64,000 bases of DNA from positions 778,001-842,000 of the forward strand of contig NC_003030.1 in the NCBI RefSeq assembly GCF_000008765.1. The letters run 5' to 3'. The DNA is from Clostridium acetobutylicum ATCC 824. GTDB taxonomy: Bacteria > Bacillota > Clostridia > Clostridiales > Clostridiaceae. Positions 1 through 8,573 of the stretch are shown one piece after another. Made by a program: the position numbers and the translations under genes. The notes beneath the pieces were generated by a model, which did not search any database, was not told the DNA's origin, and worked only from the letters and a program-made list of their open reading frames with translations. The stretch's first letter is position 1. Every line of letters starts with the position of its first letter.

Positions 1-96
1 GAAAGTTTTATACTTGTGGCAGAGTTAATATTAATTATAAATATACTTATAAATTATAAATTTTTTAGAATTTTAAAAAATAAGTTTAAGAATTAA
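1..96 (+). CDS. possible 3' end of a membrane protein gene cut by the window edge
   Basis: Frame 1 is open from base 1 to a TAA at 94-96. The 31 residues are a hydrophobic stretch followed by a lysine-rich end, as at the C-terminus of a membrane protein. The stop lies inside the 5' arm of the terminator at 79-124. The other two plus frames close at once. The rest of the gene is outside the window, so no family can be named, and the open frame could be chance. Confidence 0.25.
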   Translation, partial: ESFILVAELILIINILINYKFFRILKNKFKN

Positions 97-128
97 AACC
101 TAGGTTTTGATTCTTAAACTTATTTTAT
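79..128. terminator. strong bidirectional intrinsic terminator
   Basis: A 15-bp perfect stem (79-93 with 110-124) is extended inside by AAAACC/GGTTTT and flanked by T- and A-rich runs. It can end both the gene entering from the left and the minus-strand BFD gene at 181-405. Confidence 0.85.
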
Positions 129-180
129 TTATAAATGTAAGCAGTTATATTAGAAATGGAATTATATTGTTTATGCAAGT

Positions 181-405
181 TTAATTCCATTCTTTTTTAC
201 GGTAAGAATCTAAAAGTTCTTCTATCTTTGGAGTGCACCTTCTACCAGAGCAGCCACCAGAACCTGCACCTGTAGCTTTTTGAACATCTTCTACGGTTTT
301 AGCACCCTTTCGTATAACTTTTTTTATAGTTGAACGTGGTATTGCCTTACAGAGGCATACTTTTGTTAATTTATCCATAATTTCTTTATTTGCATTATTC
401 TCCAT
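181..405 (-). CDS. BFD-like [2Fe-2S]-binding protein
   Basis: A 74-residue protein with the BFD (bacterioferritin-associated ferredoxin) pattern: Cys-x-Cys near residues 18-20 (CLC) and Cys-x4-Cys near 52-57 (CSGRRC), four cysteines that would hold a [2Fe-2S] cluster. BFD domains occur as free ferredoxins that help release iron from ferritin, or as modules of NAD(P)H-dependent reductases; this one is stand-alone. The start has an AGGTG ribosome site. A promoter with an overlapping Fur-box-like palindrome lies about 100 bp upstream, so expression probably rises on iron starvation. The family call is firm; a role in iron mobilisation is inference from the family and the Fur site. Confidence 0.8.
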   Translation of the reverse strand: MENNANKEIMDKLTKVCLCKAIPRSTIKKVIRKGAKTVEDVQKATGAGSGGCSGRRCTPKIEELLDSYRKKEWN

Positions 406-486
406 AAATTAATCACACCTTTTAAATAAATTGTTATAGGAAAAAATTCAAATTACGATGTTTTGACTAAAAATCCCTATAGCTGC

Positions 487-515
487 ATTATAAATCTATT
501 GATAATTATTTTCAA
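487..515 (-). promoter_or_regulatory. promoter with overlapping Fur-box-like palindrome upstream of the BFD gene
   Basis: On the minus strand, TTGAAA (510-515) is followed after 17 bases by TATAAT (487-492). TGATAATTATTTTCA (500-514 on plus) fits the 7-1-7 Fur consensus TGATAATnATTATCA with one mismatch and covers the -35 and spacer, where a repressor would block RNA polymerase. Confidence 0.7.
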
Positions 516-528
516 CTAAAAAACTTTA

Positions 529-909
529 TTAAAATATATTTTCTAAATTTATCTCCTCGAGACTCGACACATGCTCTATTAAAAAACTCAGTGTGTGTGA
601 TGATTCCATAGCATCTTTTTTTTCTTTATATTTTATAGCTTGAGATAATCTTTCTACCTCTAAACTTATGTCATCTACTTCCATGTGGTGGATGAAAACT
701 GATAAAATACTTGAGTGTTTATACCAGTCTTTTTCAAAGCTTTTTAAATAGAGATCTGCCTTGGAGTAGGAACCGTTTTGCAATGAAGTTTGAATTTTAT
801 TACTAAGGCTTAAAAATTTATTACAGGTTTTATTTAGATATCTTATTGAGAAAAAGCTTAAAAGTAGAATTACTACAAATAATGATACGGCGACAACTAT
901 GTTTTTCAT
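529..909 (-). CDS. DUF4363 family protein
   Basis: A 126-residue protein with one N-terminal membrane segment (about residues 4-23) and a soluble helical remainder rich in Lys, Glu and Ser. It matches the DUF4363 pattern of short single-pass proteins found next to DUF421 proteins in clostridia. An AGGAGG ribosome site precedes the ATG. It lies 10 bp downstream of the DUF421 gene on the same strand, so the two are almost certainly co-transcribed. No biochemical role is established for the family that I know of; the pairing suggests a membrane complex. Confidence 0.7.
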   Translation of the reverse strand: MKNIVVAVSLFVVILLLSFFSIRYLNKTCNKFLSLSNKIQTSLQNGSYSKADLYLKSFEKDWYKHSSILSVFIHHMEVDDISLEVERLSQAIKYKEKKDAMESSHTLSFLIEHVSSLEEINLENIF

Positions 910-919
910 GAGTATCCTC

Positions 920-1594
920 CTAGTTATTATATTTTTGATAATAAAATTTGCCCTTTGAATCTATTAATGCCAAAAAAACATCCTTTGGGGAATCTATCTT
1001 ATTTTTTTTAAGTTCTTTCATAAGCCAATCGGCATCTTTGTTAAGGTATTTAATATTATCTGTATTAACTTTTCCATCAAGGATAATAGTTATAGGAACG
1101 TTTTCTTGTTTTACCTTTAAATTTAAATCTTCCTTTGTTGCATTTGTTAGATGGGTTTTGGGTATTAAAGAAATTTGTCCACTGGTTTCAAGTATTGCAT
1201 ACTCTATATCCTCCACATTAAAGTAGTTCTTTAGTCGTAACTCTTCCATTAAATCATTTATGTTTAACCTTTGACTTTTTAAAGCACTAATATCAATTTT
1301 TCCTTTATCTATTAAAAGAGTTGGCTCGCCAGAAAGTATAATCCTTGCTTTTTCACTTTTTAGCTGAAGAACAGATAAAACTATTTCTAAAAATAACAGA
1401 GTTACTATGGGAATTATTCCATATATAAGGGGAATTCTTGTATCCTGCATTGGAAGTGAAGCAAGTTCTGATATCATTATGGTAATTACAAGCTCAAAAG
1501 GTTGAAGCTGACCTATTTGTCTTTTACCCATAACACGCATTGTCAAAACAACCAAGAAATAAAGTATTACAGTTCTGAGCATAATAATATACAT
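920..1594 (-). CDS. DUF421 membrane protein (YetF/YdfR type)
   Basis: A 224-residue protein with about three N-terminal membrane segments and a cytoplasmic C-terminal half. The sequence MRVMGKRQIGQLQPFE early in the protein is the DUF421 signature. I start it at the ATG at 1594, which has AAGGA at the right distance; a longer frame to 1672 has no ribosome site and adds an atypical hydrophobic stretch. B. subtilis has several paralogues (YetF, YdfR, YrbG, YkjA), some in the sporulating cell or spore membrane. First gene of a two-gene operon with the DUF4363 gene. Confidence 0.8.
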   Translation of the reverse strand: MYIIMLRTVILYFLVVLTMRVMGKRQIGQLQPFELVITIMISELASLPMQDTRIPLIYGIIPIVTLLFLEIVLSVLQLKSEKARIILSGEPTLLIDKGKIDISALKSQRLNINDLMEELRLKNYFNVEDIEYAILETSGQISLIPKTHLTNATKEDLNLKVKQENVPITIILDGKVNTDNIKYLNKDADWLMKELKKNKIDSPKDVFLALIDSKGKFYYQKYNN

Positions 1595-1747
1595 ATAATC
1601 AATCCTTTTCAAATAATTTATATAATTATAATTCCTCAAATTAACAAAAAATATGATTAGGAAATGATACATTTTTATTAATTTAAAGTATAATATTATG
1701 AGTAAAATATTTATATAAAGGCTAAATTAGGTATGGGAGGTGCTAGG

Positions 1748-3409
1748 TTGAGCAGTATTGAGATTAAGTTAAAGGACGGTAGAAGCTTTAAGGTTAATAG
1801 AGGAACGAGTTTCCACGATTTTATAAATCAAAATAAACTAGAAGGCGCTGAGACAGCAATGCTTGGAAGCGTAAACGGAAATATATATGAGCTTACACAT
1901 AAATTCAGTTACTCAGGAATTTTTGATATAATAGATTTAAAAAATCCAATAGGTATTAAGGTGTATGAAAGGACATTACAATTTGTACTAGTAAAAGCGG
2001 TTTCTGATATTTTACCTAATGCAGTTGTTACTATAGAGCATTCCATAAATAATGGTATATTTGGTGAAATACACAAACAGGATGGGGAATTGACAGAAGC
2101 TGATATAGATAAAATAAAGAATAGAATGCTTGAAATAGTTAAAAAAGATCTTCCTATAAAAAAGGTTACAATAGATAAAGAAAAAGCAGTTGAAATTTTT
2201 GAAAAGTACGGTATGAAAGATAAGGTAAGGCTTTTAAAGTATGTAAAAGTTAAATATCTTAAGCTTTACGAATTGGATGGAAGATATGATTATTTTTATG
2301 GTGCTATGGCATATTCTACTGGCGCACTTAAACTATTTGATTTAAATTACTATAAGCCTGGTTTTATACTTAGAATTCCATTAGAAAAGGATGTAGATAA
2401 AATACCAGAGTACCGAAATCAAACTAAGCTTTATAATATATTCTATGAAACAGAACAATGGGGAAATATTCTAGGTGTTGGTGATGTTGGATCTTTAAAT
2501 GATAAGGTTATGAAAAATGAAATTAAGGATATAGTATTAATTTCAGAAGCACTCCATGAGAAGAAAATAGCATATATAGCTGATATGATATCCGAAAGAA
2601 AAGATATAAAGCTAGTTCTTATAGCGGGACCATCGTCTTCAGGAAAAACTACATTTTCTAAGAGATTAGGAGTGCAGCTGAGAGTAAATGGTTTAATGCC
2701 TGTGGCTATTTCATTAGATGACTATTTTGTAGACAGGGATAAGACACCAAAAGACGAAAATGGAAACTATGATTTTGAATCTATAGAGGCACTTGATGTA
2801 GAACTGTTTAATAAAAATTTAAAGGATTTGATGGAATATAAAGAAACAGCACTTCCTAAGTTTGATTTTAGAACTGGTAAAAGAATTATTGGAACTGAAA
2901 AAATAAAGATGCCTCAAAATGGTGTGCTAATAGTGGAAGGAATACATGGATTAAATGAGAAGCTGACACTATATATAGATAAAAAAAATAAGTTTAAAAT
3001 ATATGTAAGTGCACTAACACAATTAAACCTTGATGATCATAACAGAATTTCAACAACAGATGTACGAAAGATAAGAAGAATTGTTAGAGATTACCTTTCA
3101 CGTGGATATGGAGGAGAGGAAACACTTAAGATGTGGCCGTCTATAAAAAGAGGAGAGGAAAAAAATATATTTGTATTTCAGGAAGAAGCAGATGTTATGT
3201 TTAACTCAACGCTTGTGTATGAGCTTGGAATACTTAGAAAATATGCATTACTTGAGCTGTCAAAAATAAAGCCTTCAAGTAGCGTATATTATGAAGCAAG
3301 AAAACTTAGAAATTTTCTTAACTTTTTTAAAGATATAGATGAAAAATTGGTTCCACAAAATTCAATATTAAAGGAATTTATAGGGGGCAGTTGTTTTTAC
3401 GATTATTAG
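1748..3409 (+). CDS. nucleoside kinase with TGS domain (uridine kinase family)
   Basis: A 553-residue protein: an N-terminal TGS/ubiquitin-like domain (about 1-60), a region resembling the second additional domain of threonyl-tRNA synthetase (about 60-230), and a C-terminal P-loop kinase of the uridine kinase/phosphoribulokinase family. The Walker A GPSSSGKTT is near residue 293 and SLDDYF follows at the substrate site. Such proteins are annotated as nucleoside kinases, presumably phosphorylating uridine or cytidine for salvage. I choose TTG at 1748 because GGAGG (1736-1740) sits 7 bases before it; an ATG at 1733 would overlap that ribosome site. The gene is divergent from DUF421 and just upstream of the serine dehydratase genes. 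Confidence 0.85.
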   Translation: MSSIEIKLKDGRSFKVNRGTSFHDFINQNKLEGAETAMLGSVNGNIYELTHKFSYSGIFDIIDLKNPIGIKVYERTLQFVLVKAVSDILPNAVVTIEHSINNGIFGEIHKQDGELTEADIDKIKNRMLEIVKKDLPIKKVTIDKEKAVEIFEKYGMKDKVRLLKYVKVKYLKLYELDGRYDYFYGAMAYSTGALKLFDLNYYKPGFILRIPLEKDVDKIPEYRNQTKLYNIFYETEQWGNILGVGDVGSLNDKVMKNEIKDIVLISEALHEKKIAYIADMISERKDIKLVLIAGPSSSGKTTFSKRLGVQLRVNGLMPVAISLDDYFVDRDKTPKDENGNYDFESIEALDVELFNKNLKDLMEYKETALPKFDFRTGKRIIGTEKIKMPQNGVLIVEGIHGLNEKLTLYIDKKNKFKIYVSALTQLNLDDHNRISTTDVRKIRRIVRDYLSRGYGGEETLKMWPSIKRGEEKNIFVFQEEADVMFNSTLVYELGILRKYALLELSKIKPSSSVYYEARKLRNFLNFFKDIDEKLVPQNSILKEFIGGSCFYDY

Positions 3410-3430
3410 TTTATAAAGAGGTGGCAAAAG

Positions 3431-4114
3431 ATGAAAGAATTTAGTGCATTTGATATATTGGGGCCTATTATGATTGGACCTTCAAGTTCTCACACCGCTG
3501 GTGCAGTAAGACTTGGAAAAATTGCAAGTATAATATCAGAGGAAAATAATCCTAAAAAAGTTACTTTCCTTTTACATGGATCATTTTCAGAAACGTATAG
3601 AGGACATGGTACAGACAAGGCATTGGTTGCTGGAATATTAGGGATGGAGCCTTGGGATGTAAGGATAAGAGAATCCTTTGAAATAGCTAAAAAAAATGGA
3701 ATTGATTTTGAATTTAAGCCAGCAGATCTTGGAGATGTACATCCTAATACTGTTAAATTTTTAATACAGAAAAAAAATAACGAAACAGTTGAGATAATGG
3801 GTTCATCAACAGGTGGAGGAAACATAAAGATAATCGAGATAAATGGCAGTAGTGTAGAGTTTACAGGAGCGTATCCTACGCTTATAGTATCACATAAGGA
3901 TGTTCCAGGAATGATATCAAAGATAACAACTATGATTTATGAAAATAACATAAACATAGCATTCTTAAAAGTATATAGAAGTAGCAGAGGATTTGCAGCA
4001 AAGATGATTGTAGAGACTGATACAGTGATTGATAAGCAAATCATTGACAAAATGAAGCAAATAGAAAATTTAAAAAGCGTAATAGTTATAAATCCAGTTA
4101 TAGAAGGTGAATAG
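3431..4114 (+). CDS. sdaAB: L-serine dehydratase, iron-sulfur-dependent, beta subunit
   Basis: A 227-residue subunit of the [4Fe-4S] enzyme that deaminates L-serine to pyruvate and ammonia in the cytoplasm. The GPSSSHTAGAVRLG motif near residue 16 is typical, and the last 75 or so residues form an ACT domain that probably senses serine. GAGGTGG precedes the ATG. It is followed at once by the alpha subunit gene, the two-gene arrangement of clostridia and Bacillus, and lies 21 bp behind the TGS-kinase gene, so all three may share a transcript. Confidence 0.93.
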   Translation: MKEFSAFDILGPIMIGPSSSHTAGAVRLGKIASIISEENNPKKVTFLLHGSFSETYRGHGTDKALVAGILGMEPWDVRIRESFEIAKKNGIDFEFKPADLGDVHPNTVKFLIQKKNNETVEIMGSSTGGGNIKIIEINGSSVEFTGAYPTLIVSHKDVPGMISKITTMIYENNINIAFLKVYRSSRGFAAKMIVETDTVIDKQIIDKMKQIENLKSVIVINPVIEGE

Positions 4115-4115
4115 A

Positions 4116-4988
4116 ATGTTTGTGGATAGTGGAGAAAAACTCATAGAAGAGTGTACAAAGAGAAAAATAAGTATAGCTGATTATACAATAGAGGAGGAGA
4201 TATCAAAAAGTCAAACCAATTATGAATACGTATTTTCAAGGATGAAAAAGAATCTAGAAGTTATGAAATCGGCTGCTGAATATGGTACTGAAAATAAGGT
4301 TAAATCCATGAGTGGATTAATAGGAGGAGATGGATTTAAACTTAACAATTATTCAAAGAAAGAGGATACAATTACAGGAAGTATTATGGTTAAGGCCATG
4401 GCTAGAGCAATTGCATGTTCAGAGGTTAATGCCTCTATGGGAAAAATAGTAGCAGCACCAACAGCAGGTTCATGTGGAATACTCCCAGCAGTTATTTTAA
4501 CAGTAGGGGAAAAATTCAGCAAAAGTGATGATGAGCTTACAAAAGCTTTGTTTACTGCATCTGGAATTGGTATGCTTATAGCTAAAAATGCAACTTTGTC
4601 TGGGGCAGAAGGTGGATGTCAAGCAGAGTGTGGATCAGCGGCAGCAATGGGTGCAGGTGCTGTAGTTGAAATGCTGGGAGGAACGCCTGAGATGGCACTT
4701 GATGCAGCATCAATTGTAATAAAAAATGTGTTAGGGCTTGTTTGTGATCCAGTTGCAGGCTTAGTTGAAGTTCCATGCTCAAAAAGAAATGTTTCTGGAG
4801 CAGTAAATGCTATAACAACAGCAGATATGGTAATGGCTGGAGTAGGAAGTATAATTCCTTTTGATGATTCTGTTTCAGCTATGTATAGAGTTGGAAAACA
4901 GCTTCCATGTGAGCTTAGAGAAACAGCACTTGGAGGATTAGCGGTAACTAAAAAAGGGCAAGAGCTTAAAAATAAAATAATGAAATAG
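4116..4988 (+). CDS. sdaAA: L-serine dehydratase, iron-sulfur-dependent, alpha subunit
   Basis: A 290-residue catalytic subunit carrying the iron-sulfur cluster ligands: cysteines in TAGSCGI, in GGCQAECGSAAAMG and in VCDPVAGLVEVPC. With SdaAB it makes the oxygen-sensitive serine dehydratase. I start it at ATG 4116, six bases after AAGGTG. An in-frame GTG at 4107 would overlap the beta gene stop but has a poorer ribosome site. Either way the two genes are translationally coupled. Confidence 0.93.
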   Translation: MFVDSGEKLIEECTKRKISIADYTIEEEISKSQTNYEYVFSRMKKNLEVMKSAAEYGTENKVKSMSGLIGGDGFKLNNYSKKEDTITGSIMVKAMARAIACSEVNASMGKIVAAPTAGSCGILPAVILTVGEKFSKSDDELTKALFTASGIGMLIAKNATLSGAEGGCQAECGSAAAMGAGAVVEMLGGTPEMALDAASIVIKNVLGLVCDPVAGLVEVPCSKRNVSGAVNAITTADMVMAGVGSIIPFDDSVSAMYRVGKQLPCELRETALGGLAVTKKGQELKNKIMK

Positions 4989-5045
4989 ATATGAGAAAAA
5001 CATATATTTATATAATTCATAATATAATTTAATGATAGCTATTGT

Positions 5046-5408
5046 ATGGGTAGTATTAATTTGACAAATAGAAAGGCAATTGAAGAGTACTGTTGTGATT
5101 TGAATAAGTTATCGGATTTTTTGACTCAGTATGTTAGCTCATATAGGCTTTTGATAGGAGGTGCTTGTGAGTTAAATCAAATTACACCAGCAAAAAGAAG
5201 TGATGTTAAGCATGCACTTGAAAGGGTTAACAAATTAGGAGATATAATAGATGAACTTATTTACTCAATAGAAAAGTGTCAATGTGAATATATAGAGTAT
5301 TGTGAAATAAAATCTAACGTTATTAAATGTAGGATTAAGAAGAAGTGTATAGAAGAAGAGCTAAATGATAAGTGTGATGAAGTAAAACCACAACAAAAGC
5401 CGTTATAA
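5046..5408 (+). CDS. hypothetical cysteine-containing protein
   Basis: A 120-residue open frame with no family I recognise. It has eight cysteines, six in the C-terminal half, including CQCEY, EYCEI and two further single cysteines in a lysine/glutamate-rich segment. It has no signal peptide or membrane segment and looks soluble and mostly helical. The ribosome site is weak. It ends just before a clear terminator, which supports it as a real transcription unit after sdaAA. The spaced cysteines could bind metal, but that is only a guess. Confidence 0.6.
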   Translation: MGSINLTNRKAIEEYCCDLNKLSDFLTQYVSSYRLLIGGACELNQITPAKRSDVKHALERVNKLGDIIDELIYSIEKCQCEYIEYCEIKSNVIKCRIKKKCIEEELNDKCDEVKPQQKPL

Positions 5409-5411
5409 ATA

Positions 5412-5450
5412 AAAGTGAGAATCTTAATAGGCAATTCTCACTTTATTTAT
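5412..5450. terminator. bidirectional terminator between convergent genes
   Basis: AAAGTGAGAAT (5412-5422) pairs with ATTCTCACTTT (5434-5444) and is followed by TATTTAT. It separates the hypothetical gene from pssA on the other strand. Confidence 0.85.
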
Positions 5451-5452
5451 GT

Positions 5453-5992
5453 TTACAATTTTTTTAATTTTAAGTTACTTACCATTAGATATGATAATAT
5501 AAGCATTATAACTATTGTTAAAACAGCGTTTGGCTGTGTATTTAGCAGAAGGTAAATAAGAGAATAAAGAGCCATAAACATACCTGCTAAAGTTATTGGA
5601 ATACCACGAAATACTCCGTCAAAAGTTGATAAATTGTAGCGAGCTAATCTATAAGCACCAGCTATAGGGAATATCAATACAAAAATATATCCTAAAAAAT
5701 TAAAATTAGAACTAAAATTACATAGGTGGTAAGCTAATATTGAAGGAGCAACACCGAAGGAAACAAGGTCAGCAAGAGAATCAAGCTCCTTACCGAGTTC
5801 GCTCGACACATTCAAAGCTCTAGCAACTCTACCATCGTATCTATCTATAATTCCAGCTATAAGTATGAATAAACATGCCAATTTATAATATTCATTATTA
5901 GTTGAAGATGCAGCTAAAGTCATAATTAATGATAATAAACCACATGATAAGTTACTAAAAGTAAAAATATTTGCTACTGAACTTTTAGCCAT
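5453..5992 (-). CDS. pssA: CDP-diacylglycerol--serine O-phosphatidyltransferase
   Basis: A 179-residue integral membrane enzyme that makes phosphatidylserine from CDP-diacylglycerol and serine, the first step toward phosphatidylethanolamine. The CDP-alcohol phosphotransferase motif D-G-x2-A-R-x8-G-x3-D-x3-D is intact (DGRVAR, then GKELDSLAD, about residues 53-76). About five or six membrane segments are visible. AGGAGTG precedes the ATG. No phosphatidylserine decarboxylase gene lies beside it in this window. Confidence 0.92.
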   Translation of the reverse strand: MAKSSVANIFTFSNLSCGLLSLIMTLAASSTNNEYYKLACLFILIAGIIDRYDGRVARALNVSSELGKELDSLADLVSFGVAPSILAYHLCNFSSNFNFLGYIFVLIFPIAGAYRLARYNLSTFDGVFRGIPITLAGMFMALYSLIYLLLNTQPNAVLTIVIMLILSYLMVSNLKLKKL

Positions 5993-6026
5993 ATAAAATC
6001 ACTCCTATAATGTTAATAAGAAATTG

Positions 6027-6064
6027 TATATAAACAAGTTATATTTATATAAACAAGTTATATT
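6027..6064. repeat. 19-bp perfect tandem duplication
   Basis: TATATAAACAAGTTATATT occurs twice head-to-tail (6027-6045 and 6046-6064) in the divergent region between pssA and the TVP38 gene. Each copy is itself weakly palindromic. It may be a replication-slippage product or a pair of protein-binding sites. Confidence 0.75.
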
Positions 6065-6186
6065 ATAGCATACAAATGAATTTTTTGATAATAAAATTTT
6101 TGTATAAGGCAAAAATTGTTTTGAAAAACGTATTATTTTACTAGTTAATATGATATGATTATTTAATGTGTAGTAGGTGATTTGGA

Positions 6187-6885
6187 GTGGATAGAATGAA
6201 AGATAAAACAAAAAAGAGATTAATATATGCCATTATAGCATTAATTGTAATAATTGCTATATTCGTTGTTGTAATAGTTAAGCGACAATATTTCAGGCAT
6301 AGTGGTAGTATTGGAATGAAGATTTTACATTTAAGACCTCATGAAGTCAAGAGATATATATTAAGTTATGGTCCATATTCTAGTTTAGTCTTTGTAATAA
6401 TATATTCTTTAAAGCCTATTTTACTTGTAATACCTGTATCTGCACTTTCGGTTATAGCAGGTGGAATTTTTGGACCACTTAAAGCATTTTGTCTAAGTAT
6501 GCTTGGATGTTTTTTATCTGGAAGCCTTGCATTTTTCCTTGCTAGAAAACTTGGGAGACCATTTGTGGATAAAATATTAAAGGGAAAAGTAATGAATCTT
6601 GATAATAGTCTAGATAAACATGGTTTTATAATAATGCTTTTAATGAGATTGTCATTCGTTTTTCCATATGATCCTTTAAGTTATGCAGCGGGATTAACTA
6701 AAATAAAATATACTGATTTTATTTTAGGTAGTTTAGTTGGAGTGATACCAGAAATGATAGCATATTCAGTTATAGGGAAAAATTTTGAAAAACCATTTTC
6801 ACTAAAATTTGTATTGCCAATTTTAGTGGTAATATTAGCTGCACCGACAGCATTTTTTGTACATAAAAAGTTGAAAAAAAAATAA
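6187..6885 (+). CDS. TVP38/TMEM64 family membrane protein
   Basis: A 232-residue protein with a lysine-rich start and about five or six membrane segments. The central part has the VTT/SNARE-associated domain pattern (GPLKAFCLSMLGCFLSG, then FFLARKLG), shared with TVP38 and DedA proteins. These move or scramble lipids or exchange ions; the substrate here is unknown. AGGTGA lies six bases before the GTG at 6187, while ATG at 6196 is an alternative start. It sits divergently from pssA, so a role in phospholipid handling would fit but is inference. Confidence 0.8.
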   Translation: MDRMKDKTKKRLIYAIIALIVIIAIFVVVIVKRQYFRHSGSIGMKILHLRPHEVKRYILSYGPYSSLVFVIIYSLKPILLVIPVSALSVIAGGIFGPLKAFCLSMLGCFLSGSLAFFLARKLGRPFVDKILKGKVMNLDNSLDKHGFIIMLLMRLSFVFPYDPLSYAAGLTKIKYTDFILGSLVGVIPEMIAYSVIGKNFEKPFSLKFVLPILVVILAAPTAFFVHKKLKKK

Positions 6886-6933
6886 ATATAAAAAGCTTTC
6901 CTGGATAAACTAATATCCTGGGAGGTGTTTATT

Positions 6934-7362
6934 GTGAAAATAAGTGAAGTAATGACAAAGAACGTAGTAAGTGTAAGTGGAGAAGAGAATATTAAGAGAG
7001 CAGCTGAGCTCATGAGAGATCATGATATTGGAGCTATTCCAGTATGCAATAGTGATAAGGTTATAGGAGTTGTAACAGATAGAGACATAGTTTTAAGAAC
7101 AGTAGCTGAGGGAAGCGATGCTTCAAGTGAGAATGTAAGAAGTATAATGACATCTACTCCTGTAGTTGCTAGTCCTGATATGGACGCTAGAGAAGCTACA
7201 AAAATAATGAGTGAGAAGCAGGTAAGGAGACTTCCTGTTGCTAGAGATGGAAAGCTTGTTGGAATGGTTTCACTTGGTGATTTTGCAGTTGAAGGCAGTA
7301 CCGACAATTGTGCTGAAAAGGCTCTTAGTGGCATATCAAGTCCTTGTTGCCCTAAAATATAA
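6934..7362 (+). CDS. CBS-domain pair protein
   Basis: A 142-residue cytoplasmic protein made almost only of two CBS domains (about residues 5-60 and 72-125), with the typical VVTDRDIVLR and VSLGDFAVEG ends. It resembles the stand-alone YhcV/YkuL class, thought to sense adenylates. GTG at 6934 is chosen because GGAGG (6921-6925) lies 8 bases upstream; a GTG at 6925 would fall inside that site. The C-terminus holds a CC pair of cysteines. No partner is apparent from the neighbours. Confidence 0.85.
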   Translation: MKISEVMTKNVVSVSGEENIKRAAELMRDHDIGAIPVCNSDKVIGVVTDRDIVLRTVAEGSDASSENVRSIMTSTPVVASPDMDAREATKIMSEKQVRRLPVARDGKLVGMVSLGDFAVEGSTDNCAEKALSGISSPCCPKI

Positions 7363-7469
7363 GTATGACTTTATAAATTTATTCATTATTGTGCAGACCT
7401 GTAATCGTATAACGTATATAAAAAATAGGTGTTTTTGTTTTTAAAATAATAGAAATGTAGCGAATTTAT

Positions 7470-7508
7470 AAATCCACAAGATGGTATTCTAATCTTGTGG
7501 ATTTATTC
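7470..7508 (+). terminator. intrinsic terminator
   Basis: AAATCCACAAGAT (7470-7482) pairs perfectly with ATCTTGTGGATTT (7492-7504), followed by ATTCC. It lies between the CBS gene and the lipid kinase gene. Confidence 0.8.
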
Positions 7509-7581
7509 CAATAAATGATATAATATAATAATGTAGTATTGTATTGGTATTATTATTGATTTGAGGGGAGCATATACGATA

Positions 7582-8469
7582 ATGAACAAAGTTAAGTTTA
7601 TTTACAATCCATTTTCAGGAGAAAATTTAATTATAAATAATATAGATAAAGTTATAAAAACACATCAAAAATATGGGTACACAATAGTTCCACATAGAAT
7701 AGAATTAAATTGTAGTATAGAAAGTGCTTTCGATGATATAGATGATACATATAAGTATGTTCTTATAGCTGGTGGAGATGGTACTGTAGATAATGTAGTT
7801 AATGTTATGAAAAAGTGTAATTTGGATATACCTATTGCAATACTTCCAGTAGGTACTGCAAATGATTTTGCTAAATTTATTGGAATGCCAGCTGATATTG
7901 AAATGGCCTGTGAACAAATATTAAATAGTGAAATAAGAAAAATTGATATTGGAAAAATAAATGATAAGTATTTTATCAATGTAGCTAGTGCAGGATTATT
8001 TACTAATGTTTCACAAAAAACAGATATAAATATGAAAAATACAATGGGAAAGCTTGCTTACTATGTTAAAGGAATAGAACAGCTGCCTAATTTTAAGAGA
8101 ATACCATTAAAAGTAGAATCAAAACAAAATAATTTTGATGGGGAAATGCTCCTTATGCTTGTTTTTAATGGTCAAACAGCAGGTAACTTTAAGTTTGCAT
8201 ACAAGGCCATTGTAGATGATGGTATGCTTGATGTAATTATAATAGAGGGCGGAATGGTTAAAGATATAGTAAATATACTAATCAAGATGTTTAAAGGGGA
8301 GCATCTTGAAGATGTAAACGGAATAATATATTTTAAGACAGATAAGCTTAATATAAGTTGTAATAATGATATAGTTACTGATATAGATGGAGAAAGAGGA
8401 CCTGATTTTCCTGTTGAAATTACATGCATAAAAGGCGGGCTTAAAATTTTTGGTGTAAAGAATATTTAA
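7582..8469 (+). CDS. diacylglycerol kinase-like lipid kinase (YegS/DgkB family)
   Basis: A 295-residue cytoplasmic protein with the diacylglycerol kinase catalytic domain: FIYNPFSG at the start, the nucleotide motif AGGDGTVDNVV near residue 65 and LPVGTANDFA near 87. Family members phosphorylate diacylglycerol or related lipids with ATP; in Gram-positives DgkB recycles diacylglycerol from lipoteichoic acid synthesis. The ATG at 7582 follows GAGGGGAG. A TTG at 7561 is in frame but overlaps that site. The exact lipid substrate cannot be read from the sequence. Confidence 0.85.
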   Translation: MNKVKFIYNPFSGENLIINNIDKVIKTHQKYGYTIVPHRIELNCSIESAFDDIDDTYKYVLIAGGDGTVDNVVNVMKKCNLDIPIAILPVGTANDFAKFIGMPADIEMACEQILNSEIRKIDIGKINDKYFINVASAGLFTNVSQKTDINMKNTMGKLAYYVKGIEQLPNFKRIPLKVESKQNNFDGEMLLMLVFNGQTAGNFKFAYKAIVDDGMLDVIIIEGGMVKDIVNILIKMFKGEHLEDVNGIIYFKTDKLNISCNNDIVTDIDGERGPDFPVEITCIKGGLKIFGVKNI

Positions 8470-8573
8470 CAAAATTCAGGAGTAATAATAAATATAGGTT
8501 TTCATACGTGAATTTAATTTTGGTACATGTTATTTGCGTAGAAGCCCTAAATAGCACTCAGTGGAGGGATAAA

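Noticed and set aside
948-1226. 92-codon plus-strand frame opposite the DUF421 gene
   Set aside because: It is the antisense shadow of the DUF421 gene, with no ribosome site.
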